Below, one piece after another: positions 1 through 7,383 of a DNA stretch of 13,216 nt. Under the pieces are notes generated by a model that did not search any database, was not told where the DNA came from, and saw nothing but the letters and a program-made list of their open reading frames with translations. Source of the stretch: Candidatus Wallbacteria bacterium (GTDB lineage Bacteria; Muiribacteriota; JAQTZZ01); NCBI GenBank assembly GCA_028687545.1, contig JAQTZZ010000074.1, forward strand, positions 1 through 13,216, read 5' to 3'. Made by a program: the position numbers and the translations under genes. Positions within the stretch are counted from its first letter, which is position 1, and every line of letters starts with the position of its first letter.

Positions 1-1983
1 CACCATCACATCAGCGGAAAAATTTCCGCTCTTGTGCTTGAAGCTTCCGGAATAAGGCACTTTCGCTTCAGTCATTTCTATTTTGGAAAGCGCCATGATC
101 CGGGAAATCAGATGCACGCCCAGGCTCAATGGTGCTTCTGTCGCCAGTATGATTGCTCCGTTGACTCTGACACTGACGCGCAGGATTTTTTCACCTGGTT
201 CGAGGTGAATATGGCTGGCGCTTTTCCGGAGAGCAAGCTGCAGAAGATTATCCAGAAAATTGGCGACTGCACTGTCTCTTGCGGTTGTGTCAAGTGTACT
301 TCTATCCATGGGGTCCAGAATAATCTGTCTTTCCCTGACTGCGGTCAGCAGTTTCAGCGAATCTTTTAACCTGGGCGAATATTCCCTGTATTCGGCAGTC
401 AAGTCAAACTCGTCAAGAATTTCGACTGATTCCTCAGTCGGTGAATCGGTTTCCGGCACAGGTACTGGTTTTAAAACCTGCACTTCTTCTTTTTCTTCAG
501 CAGGCGGAGATACTGGTTTTGATTTGATGATGGAACCGGATGGGCCAAATACCTCTTCCTGCATGCGCAGTATTTCCTGTTCGTCAGCGAGCATGCATCT
601 GATCCTGAGATTTGTGGCCAGTCTGATCTGATCAAGTTCCCTCACAGTCTCAGCATCATCCTCTGCAATGGCTACAGTAATATCAAACTCGGACTTATCG
701 ATAGGAATCGCCCTGCATTTCATCAGCACTTCCGGCGGAGCCAGTTTCACAACCGACAGATCGGGCTTCCTTCCTTCGAGGTTGACGAACTCGAGAACCG
801 GCCTGAGATCACGGATTTTGTTGATCACGACCTGCTTGACCTGATCGGTGTCCACAAGATATTCAGTCAAAAGCTGTTTCTGCTCTTCGCTCTTTTTCCA
901 GGCTGCATCCAAGGCTCCAGCGGTAAGATATCCCATCTTCACCAGCTGCTTGGCCAGTCCTTTTTCCTTGATCCGCGAGATTTTAAGCTCCTGCAGATCC
1001 AGTTGTCTGGAGATGGCATCCAGATCTATCTTGCCGAGAGCATTGATGATCTCCCCTTCCCTGGCAAGGTAAAATTCCAGCTTGTACGGGAAATTTGTAT
1101 TGAATTTATTGAAAAAAGTCAGATCGTCAAGTCTGCTCACTGCCAGCCGTAAAAGATCCTGTTCGGAGTTGATTGGAAGAAAGGGAACCTGCTTCATTTC
1201 ATCGGGCTTGAAATACTTTAAAAGATTCAGCTGGGGAGTAAAATTGATCAGGCTGATGAAAACGGTCTGATGCATCAGAGCATCAAGTTCCAGCGACTGT
1301 TCCTCATCGAGCAGGTTGTGCTCAACCAGGATCTGCTGCAGTTCCTTCTTATGCTGCTGCTGTTCATTGAGAGCTGTGTTCAGCTGCTCCTCGCTGATCA
1401 ATCCACGTTCGATCAGCAGTTCACCCAGCAGCTTCTTTTTATCTGATGTAAAGGCAGAAGCTGTGATGCCGATGGTTTCAATTTTTTTATATCTGATACA
1501 CTCAGGGTCATTGACGTCAAAGTGATAGGGAACATTTTCAAGAATGTTGGCGACAATCAATTCCAGGTATTTTCTGGTCGTCAGCATCATTTTCACTGGT
1601 ACTGAAAGGATTTTTTCGATCTCAGGCTGCATCCGGAGCCTGATTGTATTGGATACCAGCACGCTGATTGCTCCGTCCTTGAACTGGAACGGCAGTATTC
1701 CAAATCTCTTGATGACAGAGGGCGGTACGCGAGCCACTATTTCCCGGTTGATCTGAATTTTGTCCTTTTTCAGATCGAGAAAGGTAATTCCATCCTGCTC
1801 TGCGAGAACTTTGAGCAGCTCCTCTTCCTTTACCAGATTAGCTTCGATCAGGATTTCGCCGAGAAATTTTTTTGAAGCAGCCTGCTGTTCTATAGCCCAG
1901 TGGAGCTTATCTTCTGAAACAAGATTTTTTTCAAGTAATAGTTGACCAAGTTTCTTGCGAAATTTGAACTCGTTTTCAGCCAT
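1..1983 (-). CDS. PilB/GspE/MshE-family type IV pilus or type II secretion ATPase with three MshEN-like N-terminal modules (C-terminus beyond left edge)
   Basis: The minus frame is open from ATG at 1983 to base 1, giving 661 codons without a stop; the C-terminus lies outside the window. Residues 11-34 and 40-63 match the two 24-residue MshEN motifs (basic residue-Leu-Gly, Leu at 6 and 17, Leu/Ile at 21, Gln at 24), joined by the expected 5-residue spacer; in MshE-type ATPases this pair binds c-di-GMP. Similar but degraded modules begin near residues 185 and 342. A Pro/Glu-rich linker (about 485-515) leads to the start of the secretion-ATPase core, where SASHIHLEP (588-596) corresponds to the usual GASDIHIEP. 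The family powers pilus or pseudopilus assembly at the inner membrane. Walker A and B lie outside, so ATPase competence cannot be judged. The start follows the TPR gene stop by 6 bases, with AGG five bases upstream. Family assignment is firm; PilB versus GspE is not. Confidence 0.85.
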   Translation of the reverse strand, partial: MAENEFKFRKKLGQLLLEKNLVSEDKLHWAIEQQAASKKFLGEILIEANLVKEEELLKVLAEQDGITFLDLKKDKIQINREIVARVPPSVIKRFGILPFQFKDGAISVLVSNTIRLRMQPEIEKILSVPVKMMLTTRKYLELIVANILENVPYHFDVNDPECIRYKKIETIGITASAFTSDKKKLLGELLIERGLISEEQLNTALNEQQQHKKELQQILVEHNLLDEEQSLELDALMHQTVFISLINFTPQLNLLKYFKPDEMKQVPFLPINSEQDLLRLAVSRLDDLTFFNKFNTNFPYKLEFYLAREGEIINALGKIDLDAISRQLDLQELKISRIKEKGLAKQLVKMGYLTAGALDAAWKKSEEQKQLLTEYLVDTDQVKQVVINKIRDLRPVLEFVNLEGRKPDLSVVKLAPPEVLMKCRAIPIDKSEFDITVAIAEDDAETVRELDQIRLATNLRIRCMLADEQEILRMQEEVFGPSGSIIKSKPVSPPAEEKEEVQVLKPVPVPETDSPTEESVEILDEFDLTAEYREYSPRLKDSLKLLTAVRERQIILDPMDRSTLDTTARDSAVANFLDNLLQLALRKSASHIHLEPGEKILRVSVRVNGAIILATEAPLSLGVHLISRIMALSKIEMTEAKVPYSGSFKHKSGNFSADVMV

Positions 1984-1989
1984 GCCGAC

Positions 1990-2547
1990 CTATTTTTTTT
2001 TCCGGGACTTCCGCTCCTTCTTGTCTCCGGTTTCAACAGATAAATCGGAATCTTTCTTTGACATATTTTCGGCTTTTTCCGATTTTTCCTGAATGTCAGT
2101 CCCGAACGCCTTCACATCAGGATCGTCAGGATAGCGCTTTATTGCTTCGGCATAGAATTTTTTAGCGTCATCCAGATGGGAAAGTTTGAGATGGACACGG
2201 GAGAGGTGAAATTCGATCATTTCATAGTCGGGTTTTTGTTTTTGAATCATCTCGTATGCGGCGAGCGATTCGGCATTTTTTTCGTTTGCTTCTAGGCACC
2301 CGGCTAATCCGCATCTCAGTTCCAGGTCATCTTTGGACAGGCTGATGGCTTTTTCGTAATACTTTAAAGCTTCCTTGTGCTCTCCTCCCAGAGTGAAGAG
2401 ATTGGCTAGTTTCTGCAGGGCAATCAGATTGGTCGGGTCCAGAAGCAGTGCTTTGCGGAACTCGACGATTGCCTGCGGGATTTCATTTTTAAGCAGGTGC
2501 AGCATTCCAAGGCGGGTAAACAGTCGCGGTGTCTTCTTAGTATTCAT
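1990..2547 (-). CDS. Four-repeat TPR protein with a lysine-rich tail
   Basis: This 185-residue protein has four consecutive 34-residue tetratricopeptide repeats at about 7-40, 41-74, 75-108 and 109-142; for example, residues 55-68 include EHKEALKYYEKAI. A charged tail rich in Lys, Glu and Ser follows and ends in KKERKSRKKK. There is no signal peptide or membrane helix, so it is probably cytoplasmic. TPRs mediate protein-protein contacts, and its place 6 bases before the pilus-type ATPase suggests, by inference only, an accessory role for that machine. ATG at 2547 is preceded by GGAGG (2553-2557) with a 5-base spacer, an excellent start. The last codons form a run of nine A residues before TAG, and this TAG is in frame with the ATPase start. 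No specific function can be assigned. Confidence 0.85.
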   Translation of the reverse strand: MNTKKTPRLFTRLGMLHLLKNEIPQAIVEFRKALLLDPTNLIALQKLANLFTLGGEHKEALKYYEKAISLSKDDLELRCGLAGCLEANEKNAESLAAYEMIQKQKPDYEMIEFHLSRVHLKLSHLDDAKKFYAEAIKRYPDDPDVKAFGTDIQEKSEKAENMSKKDSDLSVETGDKKERKSRKKK

Positions 2548-2570
2548 CTGATCCTCCGATCTAATAAAAT

Positions 2571-3059
2571 TTATCGTTCCACTTCCAGCAGCAGCTGGTC
2601 TTTGGAAACTGTTTTTCCTTGTTCCACGGCGATTTCCTTTATTTTTCCGGCAAAAGGAGCGCGAAGTTCGTTCTCCATTTTCATGGCTTCCAGTATCAGC
2701 AAGAGCTGCCCTGCCTCGACCTTCTGCCCTGCTTCCACAGCTAGAACAAGCACCTTGCCTGCAAGATTAGCCCGCAACTTACCGCTGACTGTCTGCTCCT
2801 GCGCCTGCTTTTTGATCCGGACGCTGTCAATCCGGTCTATCACCAGCGGAAATTCCTCCCCGTTCAGGATTACGCTTTTAGGGTTGCCTGACAGGTCATA
2901 TTCCACCTCAAACTCATGATATCTTCCATCAATGAAAGCGCCATTCCCGACCCATCTGAGACGGTGTATCGCATTCCCGGACTGTAGTTCAATTTCATTT
3001 TCCAATTCATTGGCTGTTATCTTGAATTCCTTGTCCCAGATCCTGATTCTGCAGTTCAT
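2571..3059 (-). CDS. Biotin carboxyl carrier protein (acetyl/propionyl-CoA carboxylase-type, stand-alone)
   Basis: The 162-residue protein ends in a biotinyl domain (about 90-162) with the classical EAMKMEN motif; Lys127 is the predicted biotinylated residue, carried on the usual tight turn. This swinging arm would move the carboxyl group between active sites of a biotin enzyme. Residues 1-85 are beta-rich and resemble the spacer or BT-type region between the biotin carboxylase and carrier domains of PccA-like proteins, so the carboxylase alpha chain appears split into two genes here. ATG at 3059 is chosen because AGGAGG (3066-3071) lies 6 bases upstream, overlapping the TAG of the preceding biotin-carboxylase-like gene. 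A longer frame reaching 3254 would run deep into that gene and has no support. The domain call is very secure; the acyl-CoA substrate is not. Confidence 0.93.
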   Translation of the reverse strand: MNCRIRIWDKEFKITANELENEIELQSGNAIHRLRWVGNGAFIDGRYHEFEVEYDLSGNPKSVILNGEEFPLVIDRIDSVRIKKQAQEQTVSGKLRANLAGKVLVLAVEAGQKVEAGQLLLILEAMKMENELRAPFAGKIKEIAVEQGKTVSKDQLLLEVER

Positions 3060-3069
3060 CGCTTTCCTC

Positions 3070-4563
3070 CTATAGTCCGCGTTTCTGCATGAGCGAAAGT
3101 CGTCCCATGGCACTCCAGATGCTCTCCCTGGCCTGCGGCTTCTTGCTTGCGGCCGTCGGATTTCTTTTTTCCAGAAGAGCAGCGGCCAGTTGAGCAGCGG
3201 TCTCGGAATCTTCCAGGTATTTCCTGAACTGCTTGTGCTTGAGCTGCTGATCAATGAAATCCATAGTCAGCCGCCCTTCCTGGAAATATTTACTGGTTAT
3301 TAGATTACGGATGAAAGTGGCATTGTTCACAAGTCCCTTCAGAAACAGGCAATCCAGTGCCAGGCAGGTGTGTTCGATGACCTCAGAGCGAATTTTACCG
3401 CTGACCACCAATTTCCCCAGGAACGGGTAATCCCCGATTCCGATCATTTCCCCGGGGAGAAGGGGCGTGGAAAAAAATGCTCCGGCTGCAAGAGGATCGA
3501 AGCCTATGGAAAAGTCCTGCACAGCTCCTGAGCAAGGTCTGAAATTATCCTGCCAGCGTTCAGCGTAAATCCTGGATTCAATTCCATAATTTCCTTCCTG
3601 AATTGAAAATGGCTCAAATTTGCCGGTCTCTGCTATCTGCAACTGCAGTTCCCGGAAATCCACTCCATAATTTTTCAAGAGCAGCTGGTATCCAAGCGGG
3701 ATAAACGGATTCAGACAGGAGAAAAGAAAATCATCTGTCACAACGAATTCAAGGCTGCCGACCGAGCAGAAATCAAACCCGGCTAAGATCTTCATGGCGA
3801 TTTCATAGAGCCTGCTCCGTTTCTTTTGATCCAGGAACGGGGCCGGGGATTCCAGAATGATTTTCTTGAAATGGCTGCGGGCGGAAGTATTGATTTCCGG
3901 AAAAATTACGACACTGCCGCTCCCGGATTTTGCAAACGGTACTTCGATCGTGTAGCCACCGGGATAATAGCGCTCAAGATAAACTTCCTGGTTTCCAAGC
4001 AGGGAAAAGGATTCTTTCTGCGACAACAGGAATTTATCTTTGAATTCACTGTTTTTTCCACAATATTGAATCCCGTAATTAAGGTAACCGAAATTCGGGA
4101 TGACAGAGAGCGGAAAACCAAATTTCACTGCTGCAGGAGACGCCTCGCTGGTGTTATAAAGAAGTCCGCTGTGTTCAACTGTCCTGACACCGAGTTGCCC
4201 TGCCTGCTCCAAAATTCCGTTTCTGTTGCGGGCCCGCTCGAGCTGGCTGGCTTGAGGTCCGAAAAACATGATTTTCCGTTCTTCACACAGCCCGGCCAGT
4301 TCAGGGCTGGAAGCCAGATACCCGTAGCCAGGATGCAGAGAATCACATTTCTCCTCCTGGGCGGCCTTCACAATTTTCTGCGCGTCCCTGTAAATCCTGT
4401 GCCCTTCACCCGAAAAGACAACCCGGTCGGCAATCCTTGCAGCAAGGCTTGTCTCGTCTTCAGTGGAAACAACTAGAACTGTCTTCTTTTTTTTCAGCCT
4501 GAAAAAGGAAATCAGATCGCAGGCTATTTCTCCCCGATTCGCGATCAGTATTTTTTCAACCAT
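3070..4563 (-). CDS. Biotin carboxylase homologue with degenerate active site (probable pseudoenzyme)
   Basis: At 497 residues this has the full length and domain order of a biotin carboxylase. It has an N-terminal domain with IANRGEIA (7-14), HPGYGYLA (77-84) and FFGP (100-103), an ATP-grasp region, and a C-terminal domain with ESRIYAE (329-335) and a GKL turn (383-385). A tail IWSAMGR (482-488) recalls the end of PccA/PycA-type biotin carboxylases. By manual alignment to E. coli AccC, key residues are lost. Lys159 and the Gly-rich ATP loop correspond to Ile155 and residues near 158-162. Metal-binding Glu288 becomes Cys283, Arg292 becomes Phe287, and Glu296 becomes Gly291. Glu276, Asn290 and Arg338 appear kept (Glu272, Asn285, Arg331). 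The frame is intact, so this looks like selection for a non-catalytic role rather than decay. GAGGAG sits just before ATG at 4563. The biotin carrier gene follows after 10 bases. Confidence 0.87.
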   Translation of the reverse strand: MVEKILIANRGEIACDLISFFRLKKKKTVLVVSTEDETSLAARIADRVVFSGEGHRIYRDAQKIVKAAQEEKCDSLHPGYGYLASSPELAGLCEERKIMFFGPQASQLERARNRNGILEQAGQLGVRTVEHSGLLYNTSEASPAAVKFGFPLSVIPNFGYLNYGIQYCGKNSEFKDKFLLSQKESFSLLGNQEVYLERYYPGGYTIEVPFAKSGSGSVVIFPEINTSARSHFKKIILESPAPFLDQKKRSRLYEIAMKILAGFDFCSVGSLEFVVTDDFLFSCLNPFIPLGYQLLLKNYGVDFRELQLQIAETGKFEPFSIQEGNYGIESRIYAERWQDNFRPCSGAVQDFSIGFDPLAAGAFFSTPLLPGEMIGIGDYPFLGKLVVSGKIRSEVIEHTCLALDCLFLKGLVNNATFIRNLITSKYFQEGRLTMDFIDQQLKHKQFRKYLEDSETAAQLAAALLEKRNPTAASKKPQARESIWSAMGRLSLMQKRGL

Positions 4564-4585
4564 AACTCCTCTTTGTCTTTCTTTA

Positions 4586-4617
4586 ATACCAACCTATAAA
4601 CCTACCAACTTACAAAC
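4586..4617 (-). repeat. Two-copy 16-bp direct repeat (four degenerate octamers) in the leader of the biotin-carboxylase-like gene
   Basis: On the minus strand two adjacent 16-mers (4602-4617 and 4586-4601) match at 13 of 16 positions. Each divides into octamers, read in order as GTTTGTAA, GTTGGTAG, GTTTATAG and GTTGGTAT. The repeat occupies much of the 91-bp gap between the carboxyltransferase stop and the next ATG, ending 22 bases before that start. It could be a repeated protein or RNA binding site, or simply slipped low-complexity DNA. The rest of the gap shows only a weak interrupted inverted repeat and no clear terminator. Confidence 0.45.
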
Positions 4618-4654
4618 CCCTTTGGAGCCACAAACGATTAAAGGTCAGTGGTTC

Positions 4655-6199
4655 TTATAAAGGTATGTTCCCATGTTTCCTGGTCAGCCCCTGCGAGCGC
4701 TTTCCAATCAGCGAATAAAGGCCTTTGATCAGATGCACTCTCGTCTCCGCGGGCTTGATGATCCCGTCGATGTAACCAAGGGCTGCAGCCACATACGGCG
4801 TGGCGATTTTGTCCCTGTAATCCTGTACCAGTTCCTTCCTCTTTTCCTCGATGTTTGAAGCACTTTTCAATTCGTTCCTGAAAACAATGTTGCAGGCACC
4901 TTCCGGACCCATCACGGCAATTTCAGCAGTAGGCCACGCAACGTTGTAGTCTCCACCCAGATGTTTTGAGCACATCACGATGTACGCCCCGCCGTATGCC
5001 TTTCTGGTGATGACTGTCAATTTCGGCACAGTGGCTTCAGCGTATGCATAAAGCATTTTGGCCCCATGCTTGATGATTCCTCCATACTCCTGGTTTTTGC
5101 CGGGCAGGAAACCCGGAACGTCCACCAGGCTTACCAGTGGTATATTGAAGGCATCGCAGAAACGGACAAAACGGGAAGCCTTGAATGAGCTGTCGATATC
5201 AATAGTCCCTGCCAGAACAATCGGATTATTGGCCACTATTCCAACAGTAAATCCGGCCAGCCTGGCCAGTCCCACCACAATGTTGCGGGCAAAATCGCGG
5301 TGCACTTCAAAAAATTCGCCGTTGTCGACAATCTCACGGATCACCTCGTGTACATCATAAGGTTTGTTAGGGTTGTCCGGCACTATCTGTTCCACATTAG
5401 GGATCAGCCGGTCTATGGGATCGTCTGTTTCGGCGAAAGGCGGGTTTTCCAGATTGTTGGAAGGAATGTAACTGATCAGCTTCCTCACCTGGGCCAGACA
5501 GTCCTCGTCGTCTTCAGTGGAGAAATGAGCGACTCCGCTGATCTCGTTGTGGATCCTGGAAGATCCGAGTTCGTCGAATGAAATATCCTCGGAAGTGACA
5601 GCTTTTATCACCTCAGGGCCTGTGATAAACATATATGAAGTGTCTTTGACCATGAAAACGAAATCCGTGATCGCGGGTGAATAAACAGCCCCTCCCGCGC
5701 AGTTTCCCATGATGCAGGAGATCTGAGGTATCACCCCTGAAGATTTGGTGTTCCTGCAGAAAATGTCTCCATACCCGCCGAGGCTGAGCACACCTTCCTG
5801 AATCCTGGCACCGCCGGAATCATTCAATCCGATGAATGGTGCCCCATTCTGCAGAGCCAGGTCCATCACTTTGCAGATTTTTTTCGCGCACATTTCGCCC
5901 AGTGAACCACCGATCACAGTAAAGTCCTGGGCAAACACATATACAGTGCGGCCGTCGATTTCACCGAAACCGGTGACTACCGCATCTCCATAAAATTTTT
6001 TATTTCCCATCCCGAATTCATTGCAGCGGTGAACTACGAAACGGTCAAGCTCTTCGAAGCTTCCTGGATCCAGCAATTTTTCAATCCTCTCACGCGCTGT
6101 CAATTTTCCGTCCGAGTGCTGCTTTTGGATCCGCTCGCTTCCGCCACCGATCTGGGCTTGTCTGTTTTTTTCGGCTAAGACTTCAAGCATTTCCTTCAC
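4655..6199 (-). CDS. Acyl-CoA carboxyltransferase subunit, PccB/MmdA family (propionyl-CoA carboxylase beta or methylmalonyl-CoA decarboxylase alpha type)
   Basis: The 514-residue protein is a full-length carboxyltransferase of the crotonase fold, about the usual family length of 510-530. It transfers carboxyl groups between carboxybiotin and an acyl-CoA, normally as a cytoplasmic hexamer. The N-terminal half carries [11 protein letters not shown] (92-102) and SGGARIQEG (128-136). The C-terminal half carries [13 protein letters not shown] (343-355), VPGFLPG (361-367), [11 protein letters not shown] (371-381) and AYGGAYIVM (401-409). The two Gly-rich segments (SGGAR, AYGGAY) form the oxyanion holes in relatives. 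Ile407 occupies the position where propionyl-specific PccB enzymes usually have Asp, a known substrate-selectivity site. All core motifs look intact, unlike the adjacent biotin-carboxylase homologue. The start is GTG at 6199, one base after the previous stop and 7 bases from GGAG; the ATG at codon 4 lies too far from that site. Confidence 0.94.
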   Translation of the reverse strand: MKEMLEVLAEKNRQAQIGGGSERIQKQHSDGKLTARERIEKLLDPGSFEELDRFVVHRCNEFGMGNKKFYGDAVVTGFGEIDGRTVYVFAQDFTVIGGSLGEMCAKKICKVMDLALQNGAPFIGLNDSGGARIQEGVLSLGGYGDIFCRNTKSSGVIPQISCIMGNCAGGAVYSPAITDFVFMVKDTSYMFITGPEVIKAVTSEDISFDELGSSRIHNEISGVAHFSTEDDEDCLAQVRKLISYIPSNNLENPPFAETDDPIDRLIPNVEQIVPDNPNKPYDVHEVIREIVDNGEFFEVHRDFARNIVVGLARLAGFTVGIVANNPIVLAGTIDIDSSFKASRFVRFCDAFNIPLVSLVDVPGFLPGKNQEYGGIIKHGAKMLYAYAEATVPKLTVITRKAYGGAYIVMCSKHLGGDYNVAWPTAEIAVMGPEGACNIVFRNELKSASNIEEKRKELVQDYRDKIATPYVAAALGYIDGIIKPAETRVHLIKGLYSLIGKRSQGLTRKHGNIPL

Positions 6200-6200
6200 T

Positions 6201-7145
6201 TCAGTTCTCCTCTCCTCTGTTAAGACTCAATGACAGACGCTGACAGAATCGCTCATCGTCCTGAAGCATTTGTTTGTCCTTGAACCCTTCCAGGATAATC
6301 GCGCATTTATTCTTGTCTCCCGGAAAAATCGGTACACCGATGATTCCTCCTTCAGTCTCGATGCTCAAATGATATTTATTCACCAGTTCGCTGGCGCTGG
6401 AAATCACTGCGTGTTCTTCGGTCACTGCTTTGCAGAGAGCTTCTTTACACTGCAGCGAGAGTGCGTTTTGCTGCTCCCTTCCACTTTTCTGAGTCTGGGT
6501 CCAACCCTGGGAAGGGTCGAAAAAAAAGAGTTCCACGTGCTCGATTTTCAACCGGGTCTGGAGCAGAGTGACCACGAATTGCAGAAAATCCTTTCTCCCG
6601 TTGTAAAGCGCTTTGATGATCTCTTCTGAAATCTGGCAGTAGGCGGTATAACGGACCATCTTCTTTTCCAGATAAAGGTCGTCTTTAGGAGAACTTCCAG
6701 TCGCGTTTCTGGATTCTTCCTTGACCTTGGTAGATTCTTTCTGCGCCACCTTCAGTTCGTATTGCAAGTCCTCCAAGTCCTTCTGCCACTTCCTCTGCTG
6801 CAGCCAGGCGGCAAAGCCGAACAAGTAAAAAAAGCAGATTAGAAAGATGTTGACTATGAATCCTTTTGCAAATTCACTGCTTTTCTGAACATCCGGATCA
6901 GGGTAGAAAAAATACACATAAATGATATGAAGAATCGCAAGCACAGTGACTGTCGCCACCATTTTTCCCTTTTCGAATCTGCACCCAATAATCATAATCG
7001 TGATCAAAAAGAAATTTACGTAATAAAAATAAGGGAGAAATTCATCATGCACGCCAAACAGTGAAAGAAAAAAAGAAATCAAAGAAATCAGCAGTCCGGC
7101 GATCAGGTAAAAATCAAGTTGCTCTTTGAAAGTCTTATCTTCCAT
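6201..7145 (-). CDS. Membrane-anchored GAF-domain sensor-like protein without an output domain
   Basis: The 314-residue protein begins with about four hydrophobic helices (roughly 12-31, 36-55, 62-81, 94-115). A charged coiled-coil stretch (about 116-160) and a diverged GAF-like domain (about 165-310, with VELFFFD near 204-210 and IIGVPIF at 268-274) follow. GAF domains bind small ligands or mediate dimer contacts; the ligand here is unknown. No histidine kinase, GGDEF, cyclase or phosphatase motif is visible. The layout copies the central part of the cyclase two genes upstream, so it may be a regulatory partner or diverged paralogue of it (inference). The ATG at 7145 overlaps the preceding small gene by 11 bases and has AAGGA upstream, which suggests coupled translation. 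The stop is one base before the carboxyltransferase GTG. Confidence 0.75.
   Translation of the reverse strand: MEDKTFKEQLDFYLIAGLLISLISFFLSLFGVHDEFLPYFYYVNFFLITIMIIGCRFEKGKMVATVTVLAILHIIYVYFFYPDPDVQKSSEFAKGFIVNIFLICFFYLFGFAAWLQQRKWQKDLEDLQYELKVAQKESTKVKEESRNATGSSPKDDLYLEKKMVRYTAYCQISEEIIKALYNGRKDFLQFVVTLLQTRLKIEHVELFFFDPSQGWTQTQKSGREQQNALSLQCKEALCKAVTEEHAVISSASELVNKYHLSIETEGGIIGVPIFPGDKNKCAIILEGFKDKQMLQDDERFCQRLSLSLNRGEEN
6207..6215 (-). promoter_or_regulatory. Ribosome binding site fixing the GTG start of the carboxyltransferase
   Basis: On the minus strand these bases read GGAGAGGAG, inside the last codons of the GAF gene. The proximal GGAG leaves 7 bases to GTG at 6199 but 16 to the ATG at 6190. 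The non-ATG start is therefore preferred. Confidence 0.7.
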
Positions 7146-7383
7146 GTTTTTCCTTTTTCAGAACATCCTTCTTGATTAGGTCATTCATTGATTCTGCCGG
7201 GGCAGCCTCTGCCTCGGTTTTTGCGAAAAGCTGATAGTCAAAAACCACCTGCCGCCTGGCCATGATCAGATCCATGGCGCGGTTGACCTGCGATTCAGGA
7301 TTACTCTTCATCCGCTGCCCGGTCAGGAAGGAAGTGAAACAGATTGCCAGCAGAAAAAAAAAGGCTATAACATGTTTTTGCAT
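7135..7383 (-). CDS. Small membrane-anchored or secreted protein of unknown function (82 aa)
   Basis: I do not recognise this 82-residue protein. Residues 5-21 are strongly hydrophobic (VIAFFFLLAICFTSFLTG region) after one lysine, consistent with a signal anchor or an uncleaved signal peptide. The remaining 60 residues are hydrophilic, with an Ala/Glu-rich stretch (56-64) and a Lys-rich end. It overlaps the cyclase gene by 19 bases and the GAF gene by 11 bases. That nesting supports translation and suggests it works with both. No clear Shine-Dalgarno precedes ATG at 7383, so expression is probably coupled to the cyclase. It could be an extracytoplasmic sensory or stabilising subunit, but this is inference from position only. 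Confidence 0.65.
   Translation of the reverse strand: MQKHVIAFFFLLAICFTSFLTGQRMKSNPESQVNRAMDLIMARRQVVFDYQLFAKTEAEAAPAESMNDLIKKDVLKKEKHGR

Noticed and set aside
260-1945. String of short plus-strand frames (61-123 codons)
   Set aside because: All are antisense to the continuous 661-codon MshEN/PilB-like frame on the minus strand, whose domain motifs are clear.
2571-3254. Longer 227-residue version of the biotin carrier protein
   Set aside because: The extra 65 residues come from out-of-frame reading of the preceding gene; AGGAGG six bases before ATG 3059 marks the real start.
3826-4476. 216-codon open frame on the plus strand
   Set aside because: It lies wholly antisense to the biotin-carboxylase-like gene, has no ribosome binding site or recognisable domain, and reads as a shadow frame.
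3070-4563. Biotin-carboxylase-like gene as a decaying pseudogene
   Set aside because: There is no frameshift or internal stop, the start and stop signals are good, the spacing to the next gene is tight, and structural motifs are kept while only active-site residues have changed.
4618-4654. Intrinsic terminator after the carboxyltransferase
   Set aside because: Only 4-5 bp interrupted stems (CCTTT with AAAGG, CCAC with GTGG) with long loops and no T run are present; too weak to call.
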